A DNA stretch of 64,000 nucleotides from Alphaproteobacteria bacterium (GTDB taxonomy: Bacteria; Pseudomonadota; Alphaproteobacteria; JAEUKQ01; JAIBAD01). Within the stretch, counting starts at the first letter, position 1. Each line of letters opens with the position of its first letter. Of the stretch, positions 46,397 to 54,092 are shown one piece after another. Both the position numbers and the translations under genes were made by a program. The notes below the pieces were generated by a model. It did no database searches. It saw only the letters and a list, made by a program, of their open reading frames with translations, and was not told where the DNA came from. Location of the stretch: NCBI GenBank assembly GCA_019695395.1, contig JAIBAD010000001.1:24001-88000 (forward strand), read 5' to 3'.

Positions 46397-47674
46397 TTAT
46401 CCTTGCCGCAATTGTATAAAAGCCACCCGGCGCAAATCCCTTAAATATGCTTTTTCCAAAGAATCCAGCTGTTCTAGTTCTAATTGTTGGGCAATTTTAT
46501 TACGTGCAATAGTTTGGGGGTCAGCTTCCTCTTTTTCGCATACCATAAAAGAAACTATTGCACCTGGTAATTGAACAGGTGCACTTGCCACCTGAACCGG
46601 TAAATCTTTCACAATATTTCTAAGTTCTTCAGGCAATTCATCAATAAATGTTTTAGCAAGATCCACACGTGCATTCGGACTATTTTCTTCAGCAAGTCTG
46701 CCAAATTGATCACAATTCTGTGCTTCAGAAATAAGAGTTTTCAATCTTTTTTTCATACCTTCTATTTCTGCCGCAGAGGACATTGAAGTTATGGGTAAAG
46801 GAAATTGTTTAATAGATATCATAGTTTTACTAGATCCAAAATCACTAACCATTCGGCGATCTTGTAACAATAAGATTGTATAACCTCCTGTAATACGAAT
46901 TGGTTCTGTTAATTGACCTGGTTTTAAATCTCTTAATGCAAGTTCTAATTGTGAATCTAATTGGGTTGCATGAACCCACCCCAAATCCCCACCGCGTGCT
47001 GAACTGGCTGAATAGGAAAAATCACGTGCGATATTTGAAAAATCTGCGCCTTCATGGATTTGTTCTAATAGCCGATCAGCTGTTTGCTTTACTTCATTAA
47101 TCTGATCTGGATTATCAGTTGGCAGAAAGATTTCAGAAATCTTATATTCAGGTTTACCAATATTTGATTTAAGAATTTGCAATCTTTCTTCTACTTCATC
47201 AGGGCTAATGTTAATTTTAGATCTTAGTTTACTAGCACGTAATTTATTCCATGCAATTTCGTTTCGAATTTGGTTACTAAATGCATTTAAATCTATACCA
47301 CTTGTCTGCAGTTTTTGTTTAAATTCATCTAAAGAAATTTTGTTATTTTGTGCGTTTATAGCGAATGTTCTTTGCACTTCTTCTTCGCTCACATTAATAC
47401 CATTCTTTTTTGCTTCTTGAAATTTTAGCTGTTCATCTATTAATCCACGCAAAATTTGTGGCATAATTTTTTTTCTTACTTCCGGCATATCTTGCAGCTT
47501 AGATGACAGCATAACAACACGAGCACGTTGTTCTAAATCAAAGGCAGTAATAGCGCCATCATTAACAACAGCAATAATACCAAGATCAGTTTGGGCATTA
47601 ACTGAAAAAGATATGCCGAAGATAAATAAAATACCTAAACATAAATTTATCTTATAAAAATACTTTTTGAACAT
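46397..47674 (-). CDS. surA: SurA-like periplasmic chaperone / peptidyl-prolyl isomerase
   Basis: A 425-residue protein with a signal peptide (cleavage after about residue 27, VNAQ). The SurA N-terminal chaperone domain contains AVVNDGAITAFDLEQRARVV and LRGLIDEQLKFQEAKKNGI. One clear parvulin domain (about 175-275) has EISEIFLPTD-like and ARGGDLGWV signatures. A second domain (about 285-385) is poorly conserved. It assists outer-membrane protein folding. lptD, the usual upstream partner, is replaced by the divergent pepA. rsmA follows after 2 bp. Confidence 0.9.
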   Translation of the reverse strand: MFKKYFYKINLCLGILFIFGISFSVNAQTDLGIIAVVNDGAITAFDLEQRARVVMLSSKLQDMPEVRKKIMPQILRGLIDEQLKFQEAKKNGINVSEEEVQRTFAINAQNNKISLDEFKQKLQTSGIDLNAFSNQIRNEIAWNKLRASKLRSKINISPDEVEERLQILKSNIGKPEYKISEIFLPTDNPDQINEVKQTADRLLEQIHEGADFSNIARDFSYSASSARGGDLGWVHATQLDSQLELALRDLKPGQLTEPIRITGGYTILLLQDRRMVSDFGSSKTMISIKQFPLPITSMSSAAEIEGMKKRLKTLISEAQNCDQFGRLAEENSPNARVDLAKTFIDELPEELRNIVKDLPVQVASAPVQLPGAIVSFMVCEKEEADPQTIARNKIAQQLELEQLDSLEKAYLRDLRRVAFIQLRQG

Positions 47675-47795
47675 ATTTTAACCTTCATAAGAAAATAATT
47701 ACAAAAAACTATTTTTTTCTGGTAATTATAGCAAAAATTTATTTTAATCTAAACGCAAATATAATTCATTGACTATCGTCTTTTAGGAAAAAATA

Positions 47796-49295
47796 ATGAA
47801 AATTACATTTACAAAACCAAATTTATCAGAAAAAAAACTCACTGTCCTAGGTATTTTTGAAGGAAATCTTTGGGGCCCTTTATCTACAGAGCTTGATAAA
47901 AAATTAAATGGTGCGCTTAAAAATTTTGTTAAAAACAACGACTTTAAAGGTAAAGTAGGTGAAACTTTACACTTTACTTTCAATCATAATAAAAATTTTG
48001 ACCATTTTCTTTTCATAGGTATGGGAAATGTTTTGGATTGTAATATTTTAACGTGTGAGAAAATTGGTGGGACAATTTTAAAATATTTAAGTCATATAAA
48101 AAGTGAAACAGCAAATGTTCTTGTTGATCCTGTTAATAAAGTAAATGTAAAACCCGAATCTATGGCTGCACATATTGCTTATGGAAGTTTATTACGTAGT
48201 TATCATTTTGATAAATATCGTAAAGCAACACGCGAAAGATTACCTTTCAATGTTAAAGCTATTAATGTTATGCTCCATAATACCGTTCAGGCTAGTAAAC
48301 TATTCAGCCCATTAGAAAAAATTGCTTTATCTGTTTTCTTTACACGCGATCTTGCCACAGAACCATCAAATGTAATATATCCAAAAACTTTTGCTGATGA
48401 AGCACGAAAATTAACAAAATTAGGTGTTAAAGTTCAAGTTCTTGGTGAAAAAGAAATGAGCAAACTTGGCATGAATGCCCTACTTGCAGTTGGTCAAGGT
48501 AGTAACCGCGAAAGTCAATTAGTTGTGTTTGAATGGAAAGGAGCACCTAGCCAAAAACAACCCGTGGCCCTTGTAGGAAAAGGTGTCACCTTTGACAGTG
48601 GGGGAATTTCTATTAAGCCAGCTGCCAATATGGAAGATATGAAATGGGATATGGCAGGTGCTGCTACAGTTTTAGGTACAATTAGAGCATTAGCAGAGCG
48701 CAAAGCCAAAGTAAACGTCGTTGGGATTGCTGGTTTAGTTGAAAATATGCCATCTGGTACTGCACAAAGACCTGGCGATGTTGTGACATCTATGTCAGGC
48801 CAAACCATTGAGGTTATCAATACAGATGCAGAAGGTAGATTAGTTCTTGCAGATGCTTTATGGTATTGCCAAAAGCAATTTAATCCCCAATGTATTATTG
48901 ATCTTGCTACATTAACAGGTGCAATTATAATTTCTCTTGGCCATCATTACGGTGGATTATTCAGTAACGATGATCAACTAGCTGCAGATCTTATAAAAGC
49001 TGGAAAAAAGGAAAATGAACCTTTATGGCATATGCCGTTAGCTGATTATTATGACAAAATTATTAACTGTGATATTGCAGATATGCGTAATAGTAGTGGG
49101 CGTGAAGGTGGGAGTATTACCGCTGCACAATTTTTACAACGTTTTATTAAAAAAGGCACAGCTTGGGCACATCTTGACATCGCAGGTGTAGCATGGACTA
49201 CAAAAGATCTGGATACCGTCCCCAAAGGAGCAACAGGTTTTGGGGTTAGATTGCTTAATCGTTTTATTCACGATCAATATGAAATCCATGGGTGA
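47796..49295 (+). CDS. pepA: Leucyl aminopeptidase (M17, PepA)
   Basis: A 499-residue cytosolic aminopeptidase. The C-terminal catalytic domain carries VGKGVTFDSGGISIKP, WDMAGAATVLGT and the signature NTDAEGRLVLADAL, with the two-metal site residues Lys, Asp, Asp, Asp and Glu in place. The N-terminal 160 residues are the less conserved macro-like domain. It cleaves N-terminal residues from peptides. It overlaps holC by 8 bp, a pairing seen widely in proteobacteria. Confidence 0.96.
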   Translation: MKITFTKPNLSEKKLTVLGIFEGNLWGPLSTELDKKLNGALKNFVKNNDFKGKVGETLHFTFNHNKNFDHFLFIGMGNVLDCNILTCEKIGGTILKYLSHIKSETANVLVDPVNKVNVKPESMAAHIAYGSLLRSYHFDKYRKATRERLPFNVKAINVMLHNTVQASKLFSPLEKIALSVFFTRDLATEPSNVIYPKTFADEARKLTKLGVKVQVLGEKEMSKLGMNALLAVGQGSNRESQLVVFEWKGAPSQKQPVALVGKGVTFDSGGISIKPAANMEDMKWDMAGAATVLGTIRALAERKAKVNVVGIAGLVENMPSGTAQRPGDVVTSMSGQTIEVINTDAEGRLVLADALWYCQKQFNPQCIIDLATLTGAIIISLGHHYGGLFSNDDQLAADLIKAGKKENEPLWHMPLADYYDKIINCDIADMRNSSGREGGSITAAQFLQRFIKKGTAWAHLDIAGVAWTTKDLDTVPKGATGFGVRLLNRFIHDQYEIHG

Positions 49296-49743
49296 AATTC
49301 GTTTTTATCATCTTAATAAGACAAGTGTTGAGCATGGTTTAAAAACCATGCTTGACCGTATATTAAAACGCCAACAAAGGGCTGTTATTTGGATGGACCA
49401 GGATGAAAAAATTGAATCTTTAACCAATTGGCTATGGACACACGATGAAAGAAGTTTTTTACCGCACGGTAATAATCTTGATGGGTATGCAGAACACCAA
49501 CCAATTTGGCTCACAGATAAAGAAGAAAATCCTAATAAGGCAAATATACTTTTTATTATTGGTCATTTAATCACTAATCATACTTATCATTTCGATCAAT
49601 ATATTGATATCTTTGATAATCAAAATGATGAAAATATTAAATTAGCCCGGCAACGCTGGCTTGAATACAAGAAACTAGGTCACTCGCTTATTTATTTCTA
49701 TCAAGATAACCAAGGTAATTGGCAAGAAAAGAAGCCAGATTAA
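49288..49743 (+). CDS. holC: DNA polymerase III chi subunit
   Basis: A 151-residue HolC from the ATG at 49288 (MGEIRFYHLNKTS), which overlaps the pepA stop as ATGGGTGA. Upstream in-frame codons carry no family similarity. Family features are the FYHL start, LLxR-like VEHGLKTMLDRILKRQQRAVIWM, WTHDERSFLPHG and PIWLTD. Chi bridges the clamp loader to SSB at the replication fork. Its coupling to pepA supports the call. Confidence 0.92.
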   Translation: MGEIRFYHLNKTSVEHGLKTMLDRILKRQQRAVIWMDQDEKIESLTNWLWTHDERSFLPHGNNLDGYAEHQPIWLTDKEENPNKANILFIIGHLITNHTYHFDQYIDIFDNQNDENIKLARQRWLEYKKLGHSLIYFYQDNQGNWQEKKPD

Positions 49744-49766
49744 TATCACGAGTATATTATTAATTT

Positions 49767-51725
49767 TTAACTACCTATAATCCCTTTATCTTGTTTAGTA
49801 AGAACAACAACCGAGGGTCTGGGGACCATTTTATCATTAAAATCTGGCCAACGGGTGCTGGGATTATCAAAGGTTGACCCTTCGCCTGGATGTTGCACAG
49901 CAACAAACATCGTTTTGTTATCAGGTGTGAAACAAGGACCACACATCTCTGCATCTTTGGGTACACGATAAAATAGCTGCGGAATTGCTTTACCTGATCC
50001 TTCTGTTTCCATAACATACAATCCATCACCAATACCAAATTGCGCTTGATCGCTTCCTTGATCTGTTGCAATCCACAACCGACCTTTTTGATCAAAAGTA
50101 CAATTATCAGGACATAAAAACCAATCTTTTACATCTGAAGTGGCACCATATTTTGCATCATTTTTTGATGGATCACCTGCCAATATAAAAATATCCCACT
50201 GATATTCCAAGGCCGTATGGTCGGCATTCTTACCTATACCACCAGGAGGGATCATTTCAATAATATGTCCAGCTTGATTATTAGCCCTAGGATTAACAGC
50301 ATCTATCTTTTCATTTGTACGCTTAGTATTGTTCGTTAAAATTGCATAAACACGGCCATTCACAGGATTAGCTTCCACATCTTCGGGTCGATCCATAGGG
50401 GTAGCCCCCATCAAATCGGCAGCTTTTCTTGCATGAATAACAACATCTCCTTGATTTTCAAAACCATTTTCAGGGGTTAATGGTCCATGGTTAAAAAGCA
50501 GGGGCAGCCAAACCATTTTCCCATTTTCAGAAAATTTTGCTACATAAAGTATACCATCATCCAGTATATCTATATTGCCATGACGATTAGTAGGTATGAA
50601 TTTATTCTTACTGACAAATTTATAAATATATTCAAACCGCTCATCATCCCCCATATAGACAACAATATGCCCATCTTTATTAAGGACAACCCCTGCTCCT
50701 TCATGTTTAAAACGACCTAAGGCCGTACGTTTTCGTGGAACAAAATTTGGATCATAAGGATCAATTTCTACCATCCAACCAAAACGATTTACTTCATTTG
50801 GATGTTTGCTTAAATCAAATCGATCATAAAATTTCATATAAGGATATTCTGCTTCTTCTTTTAATCCGTATCGTTCATACGATTTGGTTTGAGTCTGATC
50901 TTTAAAAGTACCACCAAAAAAATTATTAAAATTTTCTTCTGCTATTAAGACAGTCCCCCATGGCGTAACACCACCCGCGCAATTATTAAGCGTTCCTATT
51001 ACTTCTACCCCTTTTGGATCTTGGCTTGTCTGCATATGTACATTTTTTGCTGCTGGCCCTGTAATAAGCATTTTGGTATCAGCCAGCGTTATTCTTCTAT
51101 TATAAGATGAATCAGAAACAACAGCCCAAGACATTCCGGTTTTTTTTATTTCAACAATACTATGGCCTAATGCCATCATTTCAACATCGATTTGCTGTTT
51201 GGTAAGAAGATCTTTTTTATTTTTTTGATTCAACCCTGAAAACATCAATTCAGCATTTGTATATTCATGATTTACACACAATAAACCATGGTTTGAATTT
51301 TGGGATCCGGCTGGTAATGGGAAATACCCTATAAAGTCGCAATTATACCCAAATTGCTTTTTTTGTGCACTGGCAGTTTGATTATAAAGATCAAAGGAAG
51401 ATGCATTATGTATGATGGGATCACCCCACCGAAGTAATATATCTGCGTTATAACCCTTGGCAATATGATGTGTTTCATCAATACCATGGGATATACCTTC
51501 AAAAGTTATATAAGGTAAAGTTTCTAAATTATCTGCAAATGCAAAGCGAGCTATAGAAGAAGATAAAAAAGCCGCAGCCCCAACAATTGATGTTGTTTTG
51601 ATTAAATTTCTTCTACTTAAAAATATATCAGCAATTTCAACCATAGGTTTATTATTTGTATCATTTGAACCTATATCATCAGAATTTTCGATAATTCTAG
51701 CTGTATATTTATTTTTTATTGTCAT
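49767..51725 (-). CDS. phoX: PhoX-family phosphatase (DUF839), Tat-exported
   Basis: A 652-residue protein with a twin-arginine signal (SRRNLIKTT at residues 37-45, hydrophobic stretch to about 60, likely cleavage near AFA-DN at 64). The mature part matches the PhoX/DUF839 family: SNHGLLCVNHEYTN, TLNNCAGGVTPWGTVLIAEENFNNFFGG, GRFKHEGAGVVLNKDGHIVVYMGDDERFEYIYKFV, and RPEDVEANPVNGRVYAILTNN. PhoX enzymes are calcium/iron phosphatases releasing phosphate from organic esters. A tandem Pho box lies upstream, supporting PhoB control. Substrate range is inferred from the family. Confidence 0.92.
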   Translation of the reverse strand: MTIKNKYTARIIENSDDIGSNDTNNKPMVEIADIFLSRRNLIKTTSIVGAAAFLSSSIARFAFADNLETLPYITFEGISHGIDETHHIAKGYNADILLRWGDPIIHNASSFDLYNQTASAQKKQFGYNCDFIGYFPLPAGSQNSNHGLLCVNHEYTNAELMFSGLNQKNKKDLLTKQQIDVEMMALGHSIVEIKKTGMSWAVVSDSSYNRRITLADTKMLITGPAAKNVHMQTSQDPKGVEVIGTLNNCAGGVTPWGTVLIAEENFNNFFGGTFKDQTQTKSYERYGLKEEAEYPYMKFYDRFDLSKHPNEVNRFGWMVEIDPYDPNFVPRKRTALGRFKHEGAGVVLNKDGHIVVYMGDDERFEYIYKFVSKNKFIPTNRHGNIDILDDGILYVAKFSENGKMVWLPLLFNHGPLTPENGFENQGDVVIHARKAADLMGATPMDRPEDVEANPVNGRVYAILTNNTKRTNEKIDAVNPRANNQAGHIIEMIPPGGIGKNADHTALEYQWDIFILAGDPSKNDAKYGATSDVKDWFLCPDNCTFDQKGRLWIATDQGSDQAQFGIGDGLYVMETEGSGKAIPQLFYRVPKDAEMCGPCFTPDNKTMFVAVQHPGEGSTFDNPSTRWPDFNDKMVPRPSVVVLTKQDKGIIGS

Positions 51726-52049
51726 TTATTTTGCCCTTTGTGAACTCTTCAAAATTTAAATGTGCATTTAAATACCATTTATTTATGAAAGTTTAATGAC
51801 CATTTCATGACATTATGATGATAATCGTATTAATTTTTATTTATTTAAATAAAAACCTAAAGAATAAAATATAATTTTCATAAAAATAAATAACAATTAC
51901 AACATTGTATATATTTTTACATAAATAGTTTTACTCATAATCAATATATCACAAATTTTTGTATAGCTAACATTTAATAAATTATAAGGTTTTACATATT
52001 TTTTTGTTGAAGGCATGGATAATAATTATGCAGAATATATCCATAATTA
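51726..52049. other. 324-bp intergenic region: phoX promoter side plus AT-rich DNA
   Basis: No coding frame is convincing here. The half next to phoX contains the four-repeat Pho box (51781-51824) and, close to the ATG, AAGGG as ribosome-binding site. The rest is very AT-rich. The end next to the terminase-like gene holds part of a 12-bp inverted repeat (arms 52019-52030 and 52042-52053, 11-nt loop) that overlaps that gene's stop; it has no clear T-tract. Confidence 0.7.
51781..51824 (-). promoter_or_regulatory. Putative Pho box: four tandem 11-bp PhoB half-sites upstream of phoX
   Basis: On the minus strand four contiguous 11-mers each have TCAT at positions 4-7: TTATCATCATA, ATGTCATGAAA, TGGTCATTAAA and CTTTCATAAAT. 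The E. coli Pho box consensus is 11-bp repeats of CTGTCATAAAT type, and the second and fourth repeats fit it best. The array ends 55 bp before the phoX start codon, a suitable place for PhoB to replace a -35 element. This predicts induction by phosphate starvation. Confidence 0.75.
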
Positions 52050-52505
52050 TTATGGAATGTAGGTAGGTATCTGATTAGCTGAATCCGAAAAGCCACTATG
52101 GTTTTGAACCATATGTTGGATTCTATCAACACGTCTTTCTTGAGTTTTGAATAGGGTTTGAGATCGATGCACAGATTTTTTCAGGTTCAAACATTTAACC
52201 AACCATTTACTACTTCCTATCACCATCCGGTTATAGGATAGACGTTGGGATGATGTTAAGCTTTTATCTTCTTCTAAGATCTTCTCACTTTTCTTGACAA
52301 GTTCCGCCACACGACCGGTAATTATATCACTATAGATCCTTAAGGCTTTTTCATAAAGCGTGTAAAATCCCTCTTCTTCCAATAGCCAGATCATGATTTG
52401 GAATAAGGGTGGAAAGTCATCTTCTTCTAATTTATCTAACCTATACCCCATCGCTATCTTAACACAGATTTGTTTTCCAATTTCATAGTCATATGGAATC
52501 GACAT
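52050..52505 (-). CDS. Orphan phage terminase small-subunit-like protein
   Basis: A 151-residue protein. The N-terminal part (GKQICVKIAMGYRLDKL ... PPLFQIMIWLLEEEGFYTLYEKALRIYSD) follows the helix-turn-helix pattern of phage small terminase proteins of the type annotated near tail-phage terminases, and SSKWLVKCLNLKK resembles their conserved R-K-W-x-x-x-x-x-x-P-K segment. No large terminase, portal or other phage gene is nearby, so it is a remnant or a domesticated DNA-binding protein. It has its own strong promoter and an AGGGA ribosome-binding site. Local GC looks a little higher than the flanks. Family assignment is by eye. Confidence 0.65.
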   Translation of the reverse strand: MSIPYDYEIGKQICVKIAMGYRLDKLEEDDFPPLFQIMIWLLEEEGFYTLYEKALRIYSDIITGRVAELVKKSEKILEEDKSLTSSQRLSYNRMVIGSSKWLVKCLNLKKSVHRSQTLFKTQERRVDRIQHMVQNHSGFSDSANQIPTYIP

Positions 52506-52547
52506 GATATTCTTCCCTCTTTTTCAAAGTCCATAAATAGCCTTAGC

Positions 52548-52565
52548 AATAATAGGACTATTATT
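52548..52565. promoter_or_regulatory. 18-bp dyad (AATAATAG-GA-CTATTATT) at the -10 region
   Basis: Two perfect 8-bp arms, AATAATAG and CTATTATT, flank a 2-bp centre. The dyad overlaps the -10 element and likely start point of the promoter for the terminase-like gene, the classic position for a repressor operator. The arms are AT-rich, so chance is possible. Confidence 0.45.
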
Positions 52566-52589
52566 ATCATATTCCTATCATAATGTCAA
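52561..52589 (-). promoter_or_regulatory. Sigma-70-type promoter for the terminase-like gene
   Basis: On the minus strand a perfect TTGACA (52584-52589) is followed after 17 bp by TAATAA (52561-52566). The predicted start point lies about 45-50 bp before the ATG at 52505. This is one of the best-matching promoters in the window. Confidence 0.65.
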
Positions 52590-52643
52590 GCCTATTCTTA
52601 TTGCTTCTATATGTATTTTTTAAACTAATTGAAAAAACCTATC

Positions 52644-54083
52644 TTAAACTAAGGCTTTATAAGCATTTAAAGCTTTTTTTCTAGCGACTTCATGATCAAC
52701 AATAGGATAAGGATAATTTTTTCCTAATACTAGACCACAATCTTTTAATTTTTCTTTAGATAATTTCCAGGGTGTATGGATATCATTATCAGATAAATTT
52801 TTAAGTATGGGTAACCATTGCCGTATATAATTGCCTTGTGGATCAAATTTCTTACTTTGTAGAATTGGGTTAAAAATTCGAAAATATGGGGATGCATCTG
52901 CGCCAGACCCTGCAACCCACTGCCAATTAGATGAATTTTGGGCAAGATCCGCATCAACAAGTGTATCCCAGAACCATGCTTCCCCTTTTTGCCAGGGAAT
53001 TAATAAATCTTTTATCAAGAAACTAGCAACAACCATACGCGCACGATTATGCATCCATCCCGTTTGCCATAATTCTTGCATGGCTGCATCAATAAAGGGA
53101 TAACCTGTTCGACCACAACACCATGCATTAAAATGTTCCTCCTTATCATTCCAAGGAAAATTATTAAATTTATCTTGCCACGCTTGAGCCGGAAAGGTTG
53201 GCCAATAAAATAACAAACTATGACAAAATTCTCTCCATCCAAGTTGCCTTAAAAAACTTTCTATTTGTTCTGTTGATGCATCCTTATAAAACGATTGCTG
53301 TATAGTTTTTGACCAAATTCTCGCTGGTGATATTTCACCCCAATGTAAATAAGGGGACATTCTTGATGTACATGCATCATAGGGATAATCCCGTTTTTTT
53401 GAATAGTTGAATATCTTTTTTTGTATAAAATCATCCAATTGCTTTTCTGCATGATCTTCGCCAGGTTGCCAATAAGATTTAAATTTTTTTGACCAAAAGG
53501 GATCAAGCTTCCATTCTTTCAAATTATCGCTTTCTGGAAATTTGTCTGGACAAGGTAGATGTTTTGGGTACCAATATGTATAAGATATATTTAAATTATT
53601 TCTTAATCGATTCCAAAATGGTGTAAAAACTTTAAAGGGTTGTTTCGATTGATTAAGATTATGCCAAGGCTCAGAGAGCAATAAAGCGTTATGACTGGTA
53701 ACTTCTATTCCTTGTTTTTGTAATTTTTCTTTTAATAATGTATCACGATTTATCGATGATGGTTCATAACATCTATTCCAATGTAATGAAATTGCACGAG
53801 TCTCACGAATTATATGGGGTATAAGATTAAGAACACTACCCCGCTTTAAAATCAATTTGTTTTTAAAATACTTTATCTTTCTTTCTAAAAAAAGCAAACT
53901 TTGCCCCAACCACCATAAGGAGGCACCTTGGATAGACCAAGGTGATGCAAAATTTTCATCATAAATATAAAGTAAAATTATTGGACGATTTTCGTCTAAA
54001 GCTGCTTTTAAAGCTGGATTATCCCCTAGTCTTAAATCTTGTCTAAACCAAACAATAGTTGGCCTTTGTTCATTCAGACTCAT
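52644..54083 (-). CDS. phrB: Deoxyribodipyrimidine photolyase
   Basis: A 479-residue class I photolyase/cryptochrome. The N-terminal antenna domain starts TIVWFRQDLRLGDNPAL. The FAD-binding helical domain contains SRMSPYLHWGEISPARIW, WREFCHSLLFYWP, WCCGRTGYPFIDAAMQELWQTGWMHNRARMVVASFL and DADLAQNSSNWQWVAGSGADASPYFRIFNP, including the Trp residues of the electron-transfer chain. It repairs cyclobutane dimers with blue light. It is followed by secA upstream on the same strand at 9 bp, so co-transcription is possible. Confidence 0.95.
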   Translation of the reverse strand: MSLNEQRPTIVWFRQDLRLGDNPALKAALDENRPIILLYIYDENFASPWSIQGASLWWLGQSLLFLERKIKYFKNKLILKRGSVLNLIPHIIRETRAISLHWNRCYEPSSINRDTLLKEKLQKQGIEVTSHNALLLSEPWHNLNQSKQPFKVFTPFWNRLRNNLNISYTYWYPKHLPCPDKFPESDNLKEWKLDPFWSKKFKSYWQPGEDHAEKQLDDFIQKKIFNYSKKRDYPYDACTSRMSPYLHWGEISPARIWSKTIQQSFYKDASTEQIESFLRQLGWREFCHSLLFYWPTFPAQAWQDKFNNFPWNDKEEHFNAWCCGRTGYPFIDAAMQELWQTGWMHNRARMVVASFLIKDLLIPWQKGEAWFWDTLVDADLAQNSSNWQWVAGSGADASPYFRIFNPILQSKKFDPQGNYIRQWLPILKNLSDNDIHTPWKLSKEKLKDCGLVLGKNYPYPIVDHEVARKKALNAYKALV

Positions 54084-54092
54084 AAATTTGGA

